NCBI GenBank assembly: GCA_945874695.1
Contig: CAMCHP010000019.1
Location: forward strand, 1 to 44,610
Direction: 5' to 3'
Length of the DNA: 44,610 nt
Source: Chryseobacterium gleum
GTDB taxonomy: Bacteria; Bacteroidota; Bacteroidia; Flavobacteriales_D; Sanyastnellaceae
Numbering within the stretch: the first letter of the stretch is position 1; each line of letters starts with the position of its first letter. The position numbers and the translations under genes were made by a program. This document shows positions 9,109-16,873 of the stretch, in pieces. A model generated the notes under the pieces. The model was not told the DNA's origin. It worked only from the letters and a program-made list of their open reading frames with translations, and searched no databases.

Positions 9109-10173
9109 TTACTCGGCTTCACGCACTAGAATTACATACACGGGAAAGTGGTCACTGTACCCCCCCCTGTAATTGCTACCAACATAGGTTCGGAATGGAT
9201 ATCCTGCAAAGTTACCATCTTGTTGACGCAAATAGGGTTTGTTGAATACTTTGGCCCCGAAATAGCGATAGCGGCCCCCGTCACCAGAAACTAAGCCTGA
9301 AGAGAGGATGGTTTGGTCGAATAAGTTCCAGCTGTCACGCCAAGCCAAGGTGCCGATTCCCTTATTATAAAGGTCAACCATCGGATTGTAGAGCATATCC
9401 CCAACCGCGGCTTCCTTTCTTCCGTCAGACTTCAAAAACCGCTTCACACTTGCGTTTACAGGGTCATCATTTAAGTCGCCCATGTATACAATGCGTGCAT
9501 TGGCATTTTCAGTGAGCAGTGAATCAACGATGTGACGTCCGAGTTTGCCTGCTTCGATGCGCGCAGGCTGACTGCGCTTTTCACCTCCACTGCGTGAAGG
9601 CCAGTGTGCCACTATCACGTGAATTGTATCACCATCGGCAACGCCGCTCACCAACAATTGATCGCGCGAGAAAAAGTCGTCGCGTCCGGGGATCGTCAAT
9701 TCGTAGCTTTTCGTGTTGTAAACCTCAAAGAACTCAGGTTGATAAATCAAGGCGACGTCAATACCCCTTTTATCCGGTGAGTTATAATGCACGATGTCGT
9801 AGTTGCGTGGAGCAAGCGCTGGGGTCGCGATGAGGTCTTCGATCACGCCGCGATTTTCAACTTCTGACAACCCGAGAATTTGCATCCCCATTGGGTGGAT
9901 ATCTGTACCCATTTCACTGATCACCTGCGCCAAACTAGTGAGCTTGGCTTGATAACGTTCAGCGTTCCAGCGTTTGTCGCTGTCAGGCATGTACTCTTCA
10001 TCGTTAATTTCTGGGTCATCTTCTGTATCGAACAGGTTCTCAACGTTGTAGAACCCTACACAAAACGGCACGTACTCTTGCGCGTGAACATGCAACATGT
10101 TCGCGGAGAACAAAAAAACAAAAGCCGCACGCAGCGCAGTTTGGATGGTAACATGAATCGAATAAACAGCCAT
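9109..10173 (-). CDS. Secreted endonuclease/exonuclease/phosphatase family protein
   Basis: An EEP-fold (DNase I-like) phosphodiesterase of about 354 residues, exported by a signal peptide ending HVHAQ (start MAVYSIHV at 10173; an in-frame extension to 10245 is possible but would bury the signal sequence). Motifs seen: FYNVENLFD at the mature N-terminus, the metal-binding Glu in LGLSEVENRG, GIDVALIY, VAHWPSRSGG with the catalytic His, MGDLNDDP, and a C-terminal GGYSDHFPVYV with the catalytic Asp-His pair. All key EEP residues are present, so activity on a phosphodiester or phosphomonoester (nucleic acid, lipid or inositol phosphate) is likely. It is divergent from a TonB receptor/DUF5689/OB-fold T9SS operon, suggesting extracellular or periplasmic scavenging. 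The exact substrate is not determinable. Confidence 0.88.
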   Translation of the reverse strand: MAVYSIHVTIQTALRAAFVFLFSANMLHVHAQEYVPFCVGFYNVENLFDTEDDPEINDEEYMPDSDKRWNAERYQAKLTSLAQVISEMGTDIHPMGMQILGLSEVENRGVIEDLIATPALAPRNYDIVHYNSPDKRGIDVALIYQPEFFEVYNTKSYELTIPGRDDFFSRDQLLVSGVADGDTIHVIVAHWPSRSGGEKRSQPARIEAGKLGRHIVDSLLTENANARIVYMGDLNDDPVNASVKRFLKSDGRKEAAVGDMLYNPMVDLYNKGIGTLAWRDSWNLFDQTILSSGLVSGDGGRYRYFGAKVFNKPYLRQQDGNFAGYPFRTYVGSNYRGGYSDHFPVYVILVREAE

Positions 10174-10333
10174 TCGGTGATCCTTATTTCGGGGGCGCAA
10201 CATACACATTTCTAACGTGACGCGCGATAGTTTGCGGGTGACCATTGGTTTAGAATTTTGTTAACTTTCGGAGGAACAACTGTCAATTCGTAGGCTATGC
10301 GTATCATTGCACCCCATATAAGCCGAGTTTCAA

Positions 10334-12883
10334 ATGAACGCAATGCATAAAGCGGTGTTAAGCACCGTGCTCATCTTGACAACGGCATTTCTTGCCACAG
10401 CTCAAGATGCAATAATCGCTCCAAAATCCATGCCCGATACAACTGGATTAGAACGCCAGCCTAGAACATCGGTATTTACAGTTACTGCAGAAGATCTCGA
10501 CTCAGAACTTCAGTCACAAGACGTCTCGGGCTTGTTGCAATCGTCACGCGATGTATTTACGTCAACCGCAGGATTCAACTTTGGTTCAGCACGCTTTAGA
10601 ATTCGCGGCTATGATTCTGAACACACCCGCGTTTCAATGAATGGCGTAATGGTTAACGACCTCGAAAGCGGTTGGGCGCAATGGTTTCGTTGGGGAGGAT
10701 TAAATGATGTGACTCGCCTCATCACAGTGCGAACGGGTGTTCAAACTTCAGAATATAACTTTGGTGGTATCGGCGGGTATTCGAACATGAACCTCCGCGC
10801 AAGCGAAATGCGCCCTGGCACACGTGTTTCTTACGCTAACTCGAATCGCGCCTATCGCAATCGCGTGATGCTCACCCACTCAACGGGCATGATGAATAAC
10901 GACTGGGCATTTACCATCTCAATTACCCGCCGCTGGGCCAATGAAGGCTATGTAGAAGGCACCTATTTCGATGCAGGCGGCTACTTCTTGTCTGCAGAAA
11001 AACGCATCAATGACCAACACAGTTTAGGGTTCGTTGGATTTGGAGCTCCTGTTGTGCAGGGTCGCCAAGGCCTTGCCATTCAAGAATCGTATGATTTAGC
11101 CGGCAGCAATTTCTACAACCCATTCTGGGGCTATCAAGATGGCGAAAAACGTAACGCACGGGTGAGCAATAACCACACCCCCATGTTTTTGCTGACTCAC
11201 TATTACACACCCAAACGAAACACCTCGCTCAACACCACTGCATTTTTAACAACCGGTAGAGGCGGCATCACGGGGATCAACTGGTACGATGCGGCAGACC
11301 CACGTCCAGACTACTACCGTTACTTACCGAGCTACTTCAGCAATGTAAACGACATGGAGGGCTTTACACAAGCCACCGATGCATGGACCAACGACCCTGC
11401 GAGTCGTCAAATCGACTGGGATCAAATGTATTTCGCAAACAGCAAAAACCTCTTCACTATAGAAAATGCCAACGGCGTTGAAGGAAATAACGTGACTGGA
11501 AACCGCAGCAAGTACATCCTCGAAGAACTTCGAAACGACCTTACCCAGTACGGTATAAATTCAGTTTACCGCACCACCTTGAATGACCGCGCTAAACTCA
11601 CGGTTGGCGGAAGCGCACATTTGCAGAGCACGCGTTACTATCGCATCGTTGATGACCTCTTAGGCGGTGATTTTTGGGTAGACGTTGACCAATTCGCGTT
11701 GCGTGATTTCAACGACGAAGATTTGGCGCAAAACGACCTTGATAACCCAAACCGGATCATTTATGAAGGCGATGTTTTTGGTTTCGACTACAAAACACAT
11801 GTAAACCGCTACAACGCATTCGCTCAGTACGAGTATGCTGTTGGAAAATGGGAATTCTATGGCGGCGCCGAGGTATCAACAACCAGTTTCTGGCGGAACA
11901 GTGCCATGCGTAACGGACGTTTTCCCGATGATTCGTTCGGGGAATCACCAAAAACTACATTCTTTCACTACGGTGTAAAAGGTGGCGTCACATATAAAGT
12001 TACTGGCCGTCACTTCATCACAGCCAACTTGGTGCACCAAACCATGCCGCCAACTCCGCGTTTTGCCTTCTTGTCACCACGTACACGCGATGAATTGGTT
12101 CCAGGCTTAACAACTGAAAAAATCTTCGGTGGAGACATCAACTACCTCGTGCGCTTCCCGCGCTTGAAGGCGCGTGCTACACTCTTCTATACCGAAATCA
12201 ATGACCAAGTGTGGGCACGTAGCTTTTACCACGATGAATTGCGCACCTTCGTGAATTACAGCATGACCGGGGTGAACCACCTCCACATGGGTACAGAAAT
12301 TGGTGTTGAGGCCAATGTGACTCCAACAACGGTGGTTAATGCCGTATTTGCTGGCGGGCAATACCTCTGGAACTCACGACCAACTGCAAAAATCACACGT
12401 GACAACTCTGAAGAAGTACTTGCTGAAAACCGTACTGTTTATCTCAAGAACTACCGCATCGGCGGGATGCCTCAAACAGCGGCATCACTGGGTGTGCGCT
12501 ACAATTCACCGAAGTACTGGTTTGCTGGTATTAACGCAAACTACTTTGCCGACATTTACCTCGATCCAAATCCTGATCGCCGTACCATAGATGCACTTGC
12601 AAATTACGTTACCGACGATCCACAATGGAATGCCCTGCTCGAGCAAACGAAACTCGACAACAATGCCACCGTTGATGCCTACATCGGTAAATCATGGCGC
12701 ATTCAACGCAAGTACTTCATTAACCTGAACGTGAGCATCAGCAACTTGCTCGATAACCAAGATTTTGCGATCGGTGGCTTTGAGCAATTGCGTTATGACC
12801 GTACCGACGTGAACCGATTCCCTCCTCGCTTGAGTTACCTCTTCGGAAGAACTTATTTTGCCCAAATTGCATTCAGTTTTTAA
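10334..12883 (+). CDS. TonB-dependent outer-membrane receptor
   Basis: An 849-residue outer-membrane transporter. A signal peptide (to about residue 23, FLATAQ) is followed by a plug: VFTVTAEDLDSE, then DVSGLLQSSRDVF and RFRIRGYDSEHTRVSMNGVMVND, the usual plug strands. The rest is a long beta-barrel rich in Tyr/Asn/Arg that ends in a terminal Phe (FAQIAFSF). It lacks the N-terminal carboxypeptidase-regulatory extension of most SusC proteins and has no SusD gene beside it. One base separates it from the DUF5689 lipoprotein gene, so the two are co-transcribed. The imported substrate is unknown; the neighbouring nuclease and OB-fold proteins suggest nucleic-acid products or phosphate compounds (inference). 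Confidence 0.93.
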   Translation: MNAMHKAVLSTVLILTTAFLATAQDAIIAPKSMPDTTGLERQPRTSVFTVTAEDLDSELQSQDVSGLLQSSRDVFTSTAGFNFGSARFRIRGYDSEHTRVSMNGVMVNDLESGWAQWFRWGGLNDVTRLITVRTGVQTSEYNFGGIGGYSNMNLRASEMRPGTRVSYANSNRAYRNRVMLTHSTGMMNNDWAFTISITRRWANEGYVEGTYFDAGGYFLSAEKRINDQHSLGFVGFGAPVVQGRQGLAIQESYDLAGSNFYNPFWGYQDGEKRNARVSNNHTPMFLLTHYYTPKRNTSLNTTAFLTTGRGGITGINWYDAADPRPDYYRYLPSYFSNVNDMEGFTQATDAWTNDPASRQIDWDQMYFANSKNLFTIENANGVEGNNVTGNRSKYILEELRNDLTQYGINSVYRTTLNDRAKLTVGGSAHLQSTRYYRIVDDLLGGDFWVDVDQFALRDFNDEDLAQNDLDNPNRIIYEGDVFGFDYKTHVNRYNAFAQYEYAVGKWEFYGGAEVSTTSFWRNSAMRNGRFPDDSFGESPKTTFFHYGVKGGVTYKVTGRHFITANLVHQTMPPTPRFAFLSPRTRDELVPGLTTEKIFGGDINYLVRFPRLKARATLFYTEINDQVWARSFYHDELRTFVNYSMTGVNHLHMGTEIGVEANVTPTTVVNAVFAGGQYLWNSRPTAKITRDNSEEVLAENRTVYLKNYRIGGMPQTAASLGVRYNSPKYWFAGINANYFADIYLDPNPDRRTIDALANYVTDDPQWNALLEQTKLDNNATVDAYIGKSWRIQRKYFINLNVSISNLLDNQDFAIGGFEQLRYDRTDVNRFPPRLSYLFGRTYFAQIAFSF

Positions 12884-12884
12884 T

Positions 12885-14195
12885 ATGAAATCGATATCTC
12901 ACTTTTTCTTGAGCACTATGCTAATCAGCCTTGTCGTATTGCCTGGCTGCAAACGCGAGTATGATTCTCCGCCTGCTCGTGTTCTTCCCGTTGGTCAAGT
13001 CTTGACCATACAAGAGTTGCGCGACCTCTACGTTGACCAACCGATCACCTTTACCGAAGACTATTCGGTTTACGGCGTAGTTACTGGAGATGAAGCGAAC
13101 GGCAACCTATACCGCAGCATTTACGTGCAAGACGGTGACGCCGCGATTAACCTACGCTTGCAAAACCCAGGCGGTTTGTACCAAGGCGACTCGGTGCGCA
13201 TTTACCTGCCCGGAACCATCTTGAGTGTTTTCAGCGGCATGATGCAACTCGATAACGTGAATGTCGACGAAAACATCATCAAGCAGGCGACGCAAGTGTC
13301 CTTTCCAGCAGCGACCTTGAGCATCAACGAAATAACACCCGATGTGCAAGGCCAACTTATCCGGCTTGAAAATGTTGAGTTCGTGGCCAGTGAACTTGGA
13401 ACTACCTACGCAAACGCAATCACTCAAGACTCCGAAAACAGAACCTTAACTGATTGTGATGGCAATACCATTATTGTGCGCTCGTCTGGGTTCGCAAACT
13501 TCGCAGCGCTTGAAATACCAGAAGGAAACGGCTCTTTTGTTGCCATCGTTGGTCAATTCAACGACGAAATGCAGCTTTACATTCGCGACCTCAACGAGGT
13601 TCAACTGAGCGGCGAGCGGTGCACCGAAGGCGGTGGCGGTGGTGGTCCATGTGAATACGAAGTGCAACCCGTTTTTGTCGTAAATCAAGACTTCACTGAC
13701 GTTGCATCAAATGATACCGATTACAACAACCCCAGTTGGGTGAATATCGCTGCAGAAGGTTCACGTGTATGGCGCGGACGAATTTTCCAAGACACGAAAT
13801 ACCTGCGTGCAACTTCATTCGGCTCGAACCAAACCAACGAGGCTTGGTTCATCACCCCTCCAGTGCAACTCAGCGGCCCACAACTTGGGCTCAGCTTTGA
13901 ATCTGCCACCGCGTTTTGGAATGACGCTTCTTGGCCGCACCCGCTCACGGTTTATGTATCAACCAATTTTGACGGCTGTGATATTCAAGCCGCTGATTGG
14001 GTAACAATAACCGGCTACAACACATCGAATCAAGGAACGGCCAATTATGCCTTCATTCCGAGCGGCACTGTTGATGTGACTGCCTTTTTACCAAGCGGCT
14101 ACGATGGTGCAGTTCATATTGCATTCGTTTACCGTGGGTCACACCCTGACGGTGTTACCACTTCACTCGATCTCGACAACATCATAATTCAGTAA
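12885..14195 (+). CDS. DUF5689 domain lipoprotein with C-terminal choice-of-anchor J-like domain
   Basis: A 436-residue lipoprotein. A type II signal peptide ends in lipobox LPGC (Cys22). Residues about 38-245 match DUF5689 (TIQELRDLY, YGVVTGDEANGNLYRSIYVQD, GDSVRIYLPG, IRDLNEVQL), a family thought to have an OB-like fold and commonly encoded beside TonB receptors. A glycine run leads to a C-terminal jelly-roll-like domain (about 255-436; NQDFTDV, WFITPPVQL, VYVSTNFDG, DLDNIIIQ) resembling the cleaved-adhesin/choice-of-anchor J group. The ATG at 12885 lies one base after the receptor stop; a TTG start inside the receptor gene would precede the signal peptide. Likely the surface ligand-binding partner of the receptor, in the place SusD usually takes (inference). 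Confidence 0.85.
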   Translation: MKSISHFFLSTMLISLVVLPGCKREYDSPPARVLPVGQVLTIQELRDLYVDQPITFTEDYSVYGVVTGDEANGNLYRSIYVQDGDAAINLRLQNPGGLYQGDSVRIYLPGTILSVFSGMMQLDNVNVDENIIKQATQVSFPAATLSINEITPDVQGQLIRLENVEFVASELGTTYANAITQDSENRTLTDCDGNTIIVRSSGFANFAALEIPEGNGSFVAIVGQFNDEMQLYIRDLNEVQLSGERCTEGGGGGGPCEYEVQPVFVVNQDFTDVASNDTDYNNPSWVNIAAEGSRVWRGRIFQDTKYLRATSFGSNQTNEAWFITPPVQLSGPQLGLSFESATAFWNDASWPHPLTVYVSTNFDGCDIQAADWVTITGYNTSNQGTANYAFIPSGTVDVTAFLPSGYDGAVHIAFVYRGSHPDGVTTSLDLDNIIIQ

Positions 14196-14197
14196 TC

Positions 14198-15538
14198 ATG
14201 ACTCGTATCTATTCTTTACTCATCTGCGCAATTCTAAGCACCATGCTCAGCACGGTTGCCACCGCGCAAATTTTCGAATCTGACTTTAGCACTTGGGGCA
14301 ATGGGGTTCCTACCGGTTGGAACGGATCACGCACCAATATCGGCGGAGAAAACATCATCCAAATCGACAACGACATCGCGGTTGGCGATTACGGCGTGCG
14401 CTTGGTCAATACAGAAACAGACCACAAACGCTTCACCACACAACCACTTTCTGTGAACGCTGGAGAAGCTTACGAAGTAACCATGTATGTGCGTGGTACT
14501 GGGCAAATTCGGACGGGATTGTTCGACAACCGCCCTGATGCTTTTGGTTTCGTTTACCAAAGCTGGATCACCGTCAACTCAACTGACTGGACCACTTATT
14601 CACAAACCATCACAGCTGCTGAGACAACCGACATCGCTGAATTTATTCTTTCAATCAGCAACTCTTCAGCTGACGCTCACGTTGAAGTTGACTACGTTGT
14701 AATCAATCCGAGCGTCCTCGAAGTCGTAAGCATTTATGACATTCAGTACAGCGAAGCTGCTGATGGATCTTCGCCTTTGGCCGATCAAAACGTGACTACC
14801 GGCGGCATCGTGAGTGCTGTTGGTGCTGGCGGTTTCTTTGTGCAAGACGGCGTGGGCCCATGGCGAGGGGTGTTCGTGTTCACCAACCAATCTGTAAGCC
14901 GTGGCGATAGCGTTATCTTCTCTGGAGGTGTTGTAGAATACTTCAACAGCACACAAATTTCAGGTGTTGCAGGCTTAACCATTGTATCGTCAAACAACAC
15001 CCTTCACGCACCTGTGGTTATTCCAACTGCAGATGTGAACACCGAACAGTACGAAGGTGTACTGGTTACGGTTCAAAATGCAACCTGCACGGATGCAAAC
15101 TCGGGCTTCGGTCAGTGGATCGTTAACGATGGAAGTGGCTCTTGCCTCATCAACTCAACCATTTACACAGCGACACGCAGCCAAGGGTTAATGTACAATG
15201 TTACGGGCCCTGTTTTTTACTCGTTCGACGAGTTTAAAATTATGCCGCGTGATGCCGCAGACGTTGATGGTGACACCCATGTTAACGAATTCAGCGCAGT
15301 TGCGCCGCTCACCGTATTCCCGAATCCAACCGCTGAAACCCTTCAATGGAACGCGAATGGAAACACCTTGAACGGTTGGGTAAACATCACCGACATGACA
15401 GGCCGCACAGTGCTTCAAACGCAAGTGGGTAGCATCAATCCTGTTTTGTATGTTGGCGGCCTAACGGCCGGATGGTACAACCTCGTGTTGACCACCCCAA
15501 ACGGAACTGTTCACCACGCTCGTTTCCTCCGCCAATAA
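14198..15538 (+). CDS. Secreted YhcR-type OB-fold protein with T9SS type A sorting domain
   Basis: A 446-residue exported protein starting 2 bp after the DUF5689 gene. Signal peptide 1-23 (STVATA). Residues about 25-170 resemble a carbohydrate-binding-like jelly roll (FESDFSTWGNGVPTGW, VEVDYVVI). Residues about 177-350 have the pattern seen in OB-fold segments attached to extracellular nucleases such as YhcR: SIYDIQY, SPLADQNVTTGGIVSAV, GGFFVQD, GDSVIFSGGVVEYFNSTQIS. A type A sorting domain (about 370-446; VFPNPTAETLQW, GWYNLVL) ends the protein. There is no nuclease catalytic domain, so it may bind nucleic acid for the EEP enzyme encoded nearby (inference). A dispersed palindrome at 15457-15475 encodes GLTAGW in the sorting domain. 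Confidence 0.82.
   Translation: MTRIYSLLICAILSTMLSTVATAQIFESDFSTWGNGVPTGWNGSRTNIGGENIIQIDNDIAVGDYGVRLVNTETDHKRFTTQPLSVNAGEAYEVTMYVRGTGQIRTGLFDNRPDAFGFVYQSWITVNSTDWTTYSQTITAAETTDIAEFILSISNSSADAHVEVDYVVINPSVLEVVSIYDIQYSEAADGSSPLADQNVTTGGIVSAVGAGGFFVQDGVGPWRGVFVFTNQSVSRGDSVIFSGGVVEYFNSTQISGVAGLTIVSSNNTLHAPVVIPTADVNTEQYEGVLVTVQNATCTDANSGFGQWIVNDGSGSCLINSTIYTATRSQGLMYNVTGPVFYSFDEFKIMPRDAADVDGDTHVNEFSAVAPLTVFPNPTAETLQWNANGNTLNGWVNITDMTGRTVLQTQVGSINPVLYVGGLTAGWYNLVLTTPNGTVHHARFLRQ
15457..15475 (+). repeat. Dispersed palindrome, stem CGGCC/GGCCG (in CDS)
   Basis: CGGCCTAACGGCCGGATGG: 5-bp stem, TAAC loop, 3' GGATGG. In frame inside the T9SS sorting domain of the OB-fold protein, read as GLTAGW. Confidence 0.75.
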
Positions 15539-15561
15539 GCGGTCGATTCTAAGGATAATTT

Positions 15562-15596
15562 AACCCCGATGAGTTCGCCTCATCGGGGTTTTTTCT
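15562..15596 (+). terminator. Intrinsic terminator after the TonB receptor operon
   Basis: CCCCGATGAG, a short TTCGC loop, and CTCATCGGGG followed by six T, 24 nt after the stop of the OB-fold T9SS gene. A strong Rho-independent terminator closing the three-gene operon. Confidence 0.9.
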
Positions 15597-15672
15597 TGGT
15601 TTGGATGGGTGACGCGAGTCACATCCCACATCCAAAGCAATGTGCATCTTTGTAATTCACAATCCATCAAAC

Positions 15673-16140
15673 ATGAATTCCATGATCGTACGTTCTTTCA
15701 CCCTGCTTGCTGCTGTTTTCTTGATTTCTTGTGGCACGGCAACCGACCATCCGGCCGTTCAGGCCGAAAACCAAAACACCGACTCTGCGCAAACGCAACA
15801 AGATGTTCAAACCATCGCTACCATTCCGGCGAATGAATTTGACGCATTGCTTAAATCGACCGCCAATGCGCGTTTGATCGACGTGCGCACCCCCGAAGAA
15901 GTGGCAGGCGGCGTAATCAACTGTGCCGACAATTATGATTTTTACGATGCCGACTTCAGCCAACGCATTGCTGAACTCGATCGCAACCAACCCGTTTTCG
16001 TGTATTGTGCTGTGGGCGGGCGCAGCGGACAGGCAACCAAGGTGTTCAAAGATGCCGGCTTTAAGACCGTGTACAACCTCGATGGCGGTATTCGCGGATG
16101 GGCAGGCAGCGGCTTACCCGTTGCACCTTGTACCAAATAA
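15673..16140 (+). CDS. Rhodanese-like domain lipoprotein
   Basis: A 155-residue lipoprotein: MNSMIVRSFT leads into a hydrophobic stretch and lipobox LISC (Cys20). The ATG at 15673 was chosen; 15682 is also possible. A rhodanese domain covers about residues 50-150, with LIDVRTPEEVAGG and the active-site loop YCAVGGRSGQA (Cys112), then VYNLDGGIRGWAGSGLP. The family transfers sulfane sulfur (thiosulfate or persulfide), and this copy keeps the catalytic Cys, so it is probably active in the cell envelope. It is followed after 8 bp by a small membrane protein. A dispersed palindrome at 15747-15772 encodes the HPAVQAEN linker just after the lipobox, on the strand opposite to the element's orientation. 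Confidence 0.9.
   Translation: MNSMIVRSFTLLAAVFLISCGTATDHPAVQAENQNTDSAQTQQDVQTIATIPANEFDALLKSTANARLIDVRTPEEVAGGVINCADNYDFYDADFSQRIAELDRNQPVFVYCAVGGRSGQATKVFKDAGFKTVYNLDGGIRGWAGSGLPVAPCTK
15747..15772 (-). repeat. Dispersed palindrome, stem CGGCC/GGCCG (in CDS, antisense)
   Basis: Minus strand TTTTCGGCC-TGAAC-GGCCG followed by GATGG. It lies in the post-lipobox linker of the rhodanese gene, opposite to the direction of translation. Confidence 0.77.
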
Positions 16141-16148
16141 GGCGAAGC

Positions 16149-16385
16149 ATGAAAAACATACTCAATGACTGGCGTCTGCTGGTGATGATGAGCTTAACTC
16201 TCGGGCTCGCTCCGTTCTTTCCTGAACCCCATTTGGCGGGCAAAATCAGATGGATTGCAGGAGGCGCCCATGGCATGCAAACCCTCGATTGGCTTGACGC
16301 GGCATGGCATGCGCTGCCGTGGATTTTGTTGATCCGCTACCTCGTATTGCGCTTTATTCTGAAGCGCGACTTCAACGCAGCTTAA
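16149..16385 (+). CDS. Small conserved inner-membrane protein
   Basis: A 78-residue protein with two hydrophobic segments (about residues 8-25 and 53-70) around a central stretch with PEPHLAGKIRWIAGG. I recognise this as the short family (LGLAPFxPEPHxxxKL ... DxxxHxxPWxLL) often mislabelled 'RND transporter' in databases; it is far too short to be one. Function unknown. It starts 8 bp after the rhodanese gene and is probably co-transcribed with it. Its stop overlaps the convergent gldH stop by 4 bp. Confidence 0.75.
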   Translation: MKNILNDWRLLVMMSLTLGLAPFFPEPHLAGKIRWIAGGAHGMQTLDWLDAAWHALPWILLIRYLVLRFILKRDFNAA

Positions 16386-16873
16386 TTCGCTGGCTTCCAG
16401 TTTTCAAGAGAGAAACCCAAATCGTGCACCTCGGGTAAGGGATCAACCCGCATCGCGTGGTAAACACGCACTGCATATCGTCCAGATAAGGGGAACATCT
16501 TGCGCTCATTAATTTGGATGCGATGATCCACGAGCTGTCCGGTGGTTTTTCCCGACCAACGTCCGTAAGTATCCGCAAGCACACACTCCAGGGTGTCAAC
16601 CGACTTCTTCCCATTCGGAAAGTCGAGCTCAACGAAGAGGTATAAGTTGCTATATGGGTAGCTTTGTGAATGCCGCAAGTGCAAGAAAAAATTGTAGGCT
16701 TGCGTGGTATCGTTCACCTGAAACTCGAAAACCTCAGGCTGGTCAGCAGCCCAAGACGCCGGTTCGAGTCGGTGATTTTCATGATAAAACGGCGCATCTT
16801 CACAGGCTGTGAGCCAAAGCATGGCAGCACAGCCTATGAAGTAAAGCGCACGATTGAATGTTGTTTTATGCAT
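16382..16873 (-). CDS. gldH: Gliding motility lipoprotein GldH
   Basis: A 163-residue outer-envelope lipoprotein required for gliding in studied Flavobacteria. A type II signal peptide has lipobox LTAC (Cys24). Further family features: FYHENHRLEPASW, FEFQVNDTTQAYNFFLHLRHSQSYPYSNLYLFVELDFPNGK, the WSGKTTG segment and PLSGRYAVRVYHAMR. The start at 16873 overlaps the end of ricT by 8 bp, and the ricT-gldH order is one I recall from other Bacteroidota genomes, which supports the call. A much longer open frame running back into ricT is an out-of-frame extension and is ignored. GldH works with GldB/GldD/GldJ-type lipoproteins, none of which are in the window. Confidence 0.9.
   Translation of the reverse strand: MHKTTFNRALYFIGCAAMLWLTACEDAPFYHENHRLEPASWAADQPEVFEFQVNDTTQAYNFFLHLRHSQSYPYSNLYLFVELDFPNGKKSVDTLECVLADTYGRWSGKTTGQLVDHRIQINERKMFPLSGRYAVRVYHAMRVDPLPEVHDLGFSLENWKPAN

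Noticed and set aside
8862-9122. 86-codon minus-strand frame in the gap upstream of the adhesin
   Set aside because: It crosses a palindrome, a terminator hairpin and the nuclease stop; no start context or protein-like character.
16077-16110. GCGGATGGGC near the end of the rhodanese gene
   Set aside because: It has the 3' flank of the dispersed element but no hairpin; the peptide GGIRGW is a normal rhodanese ending.
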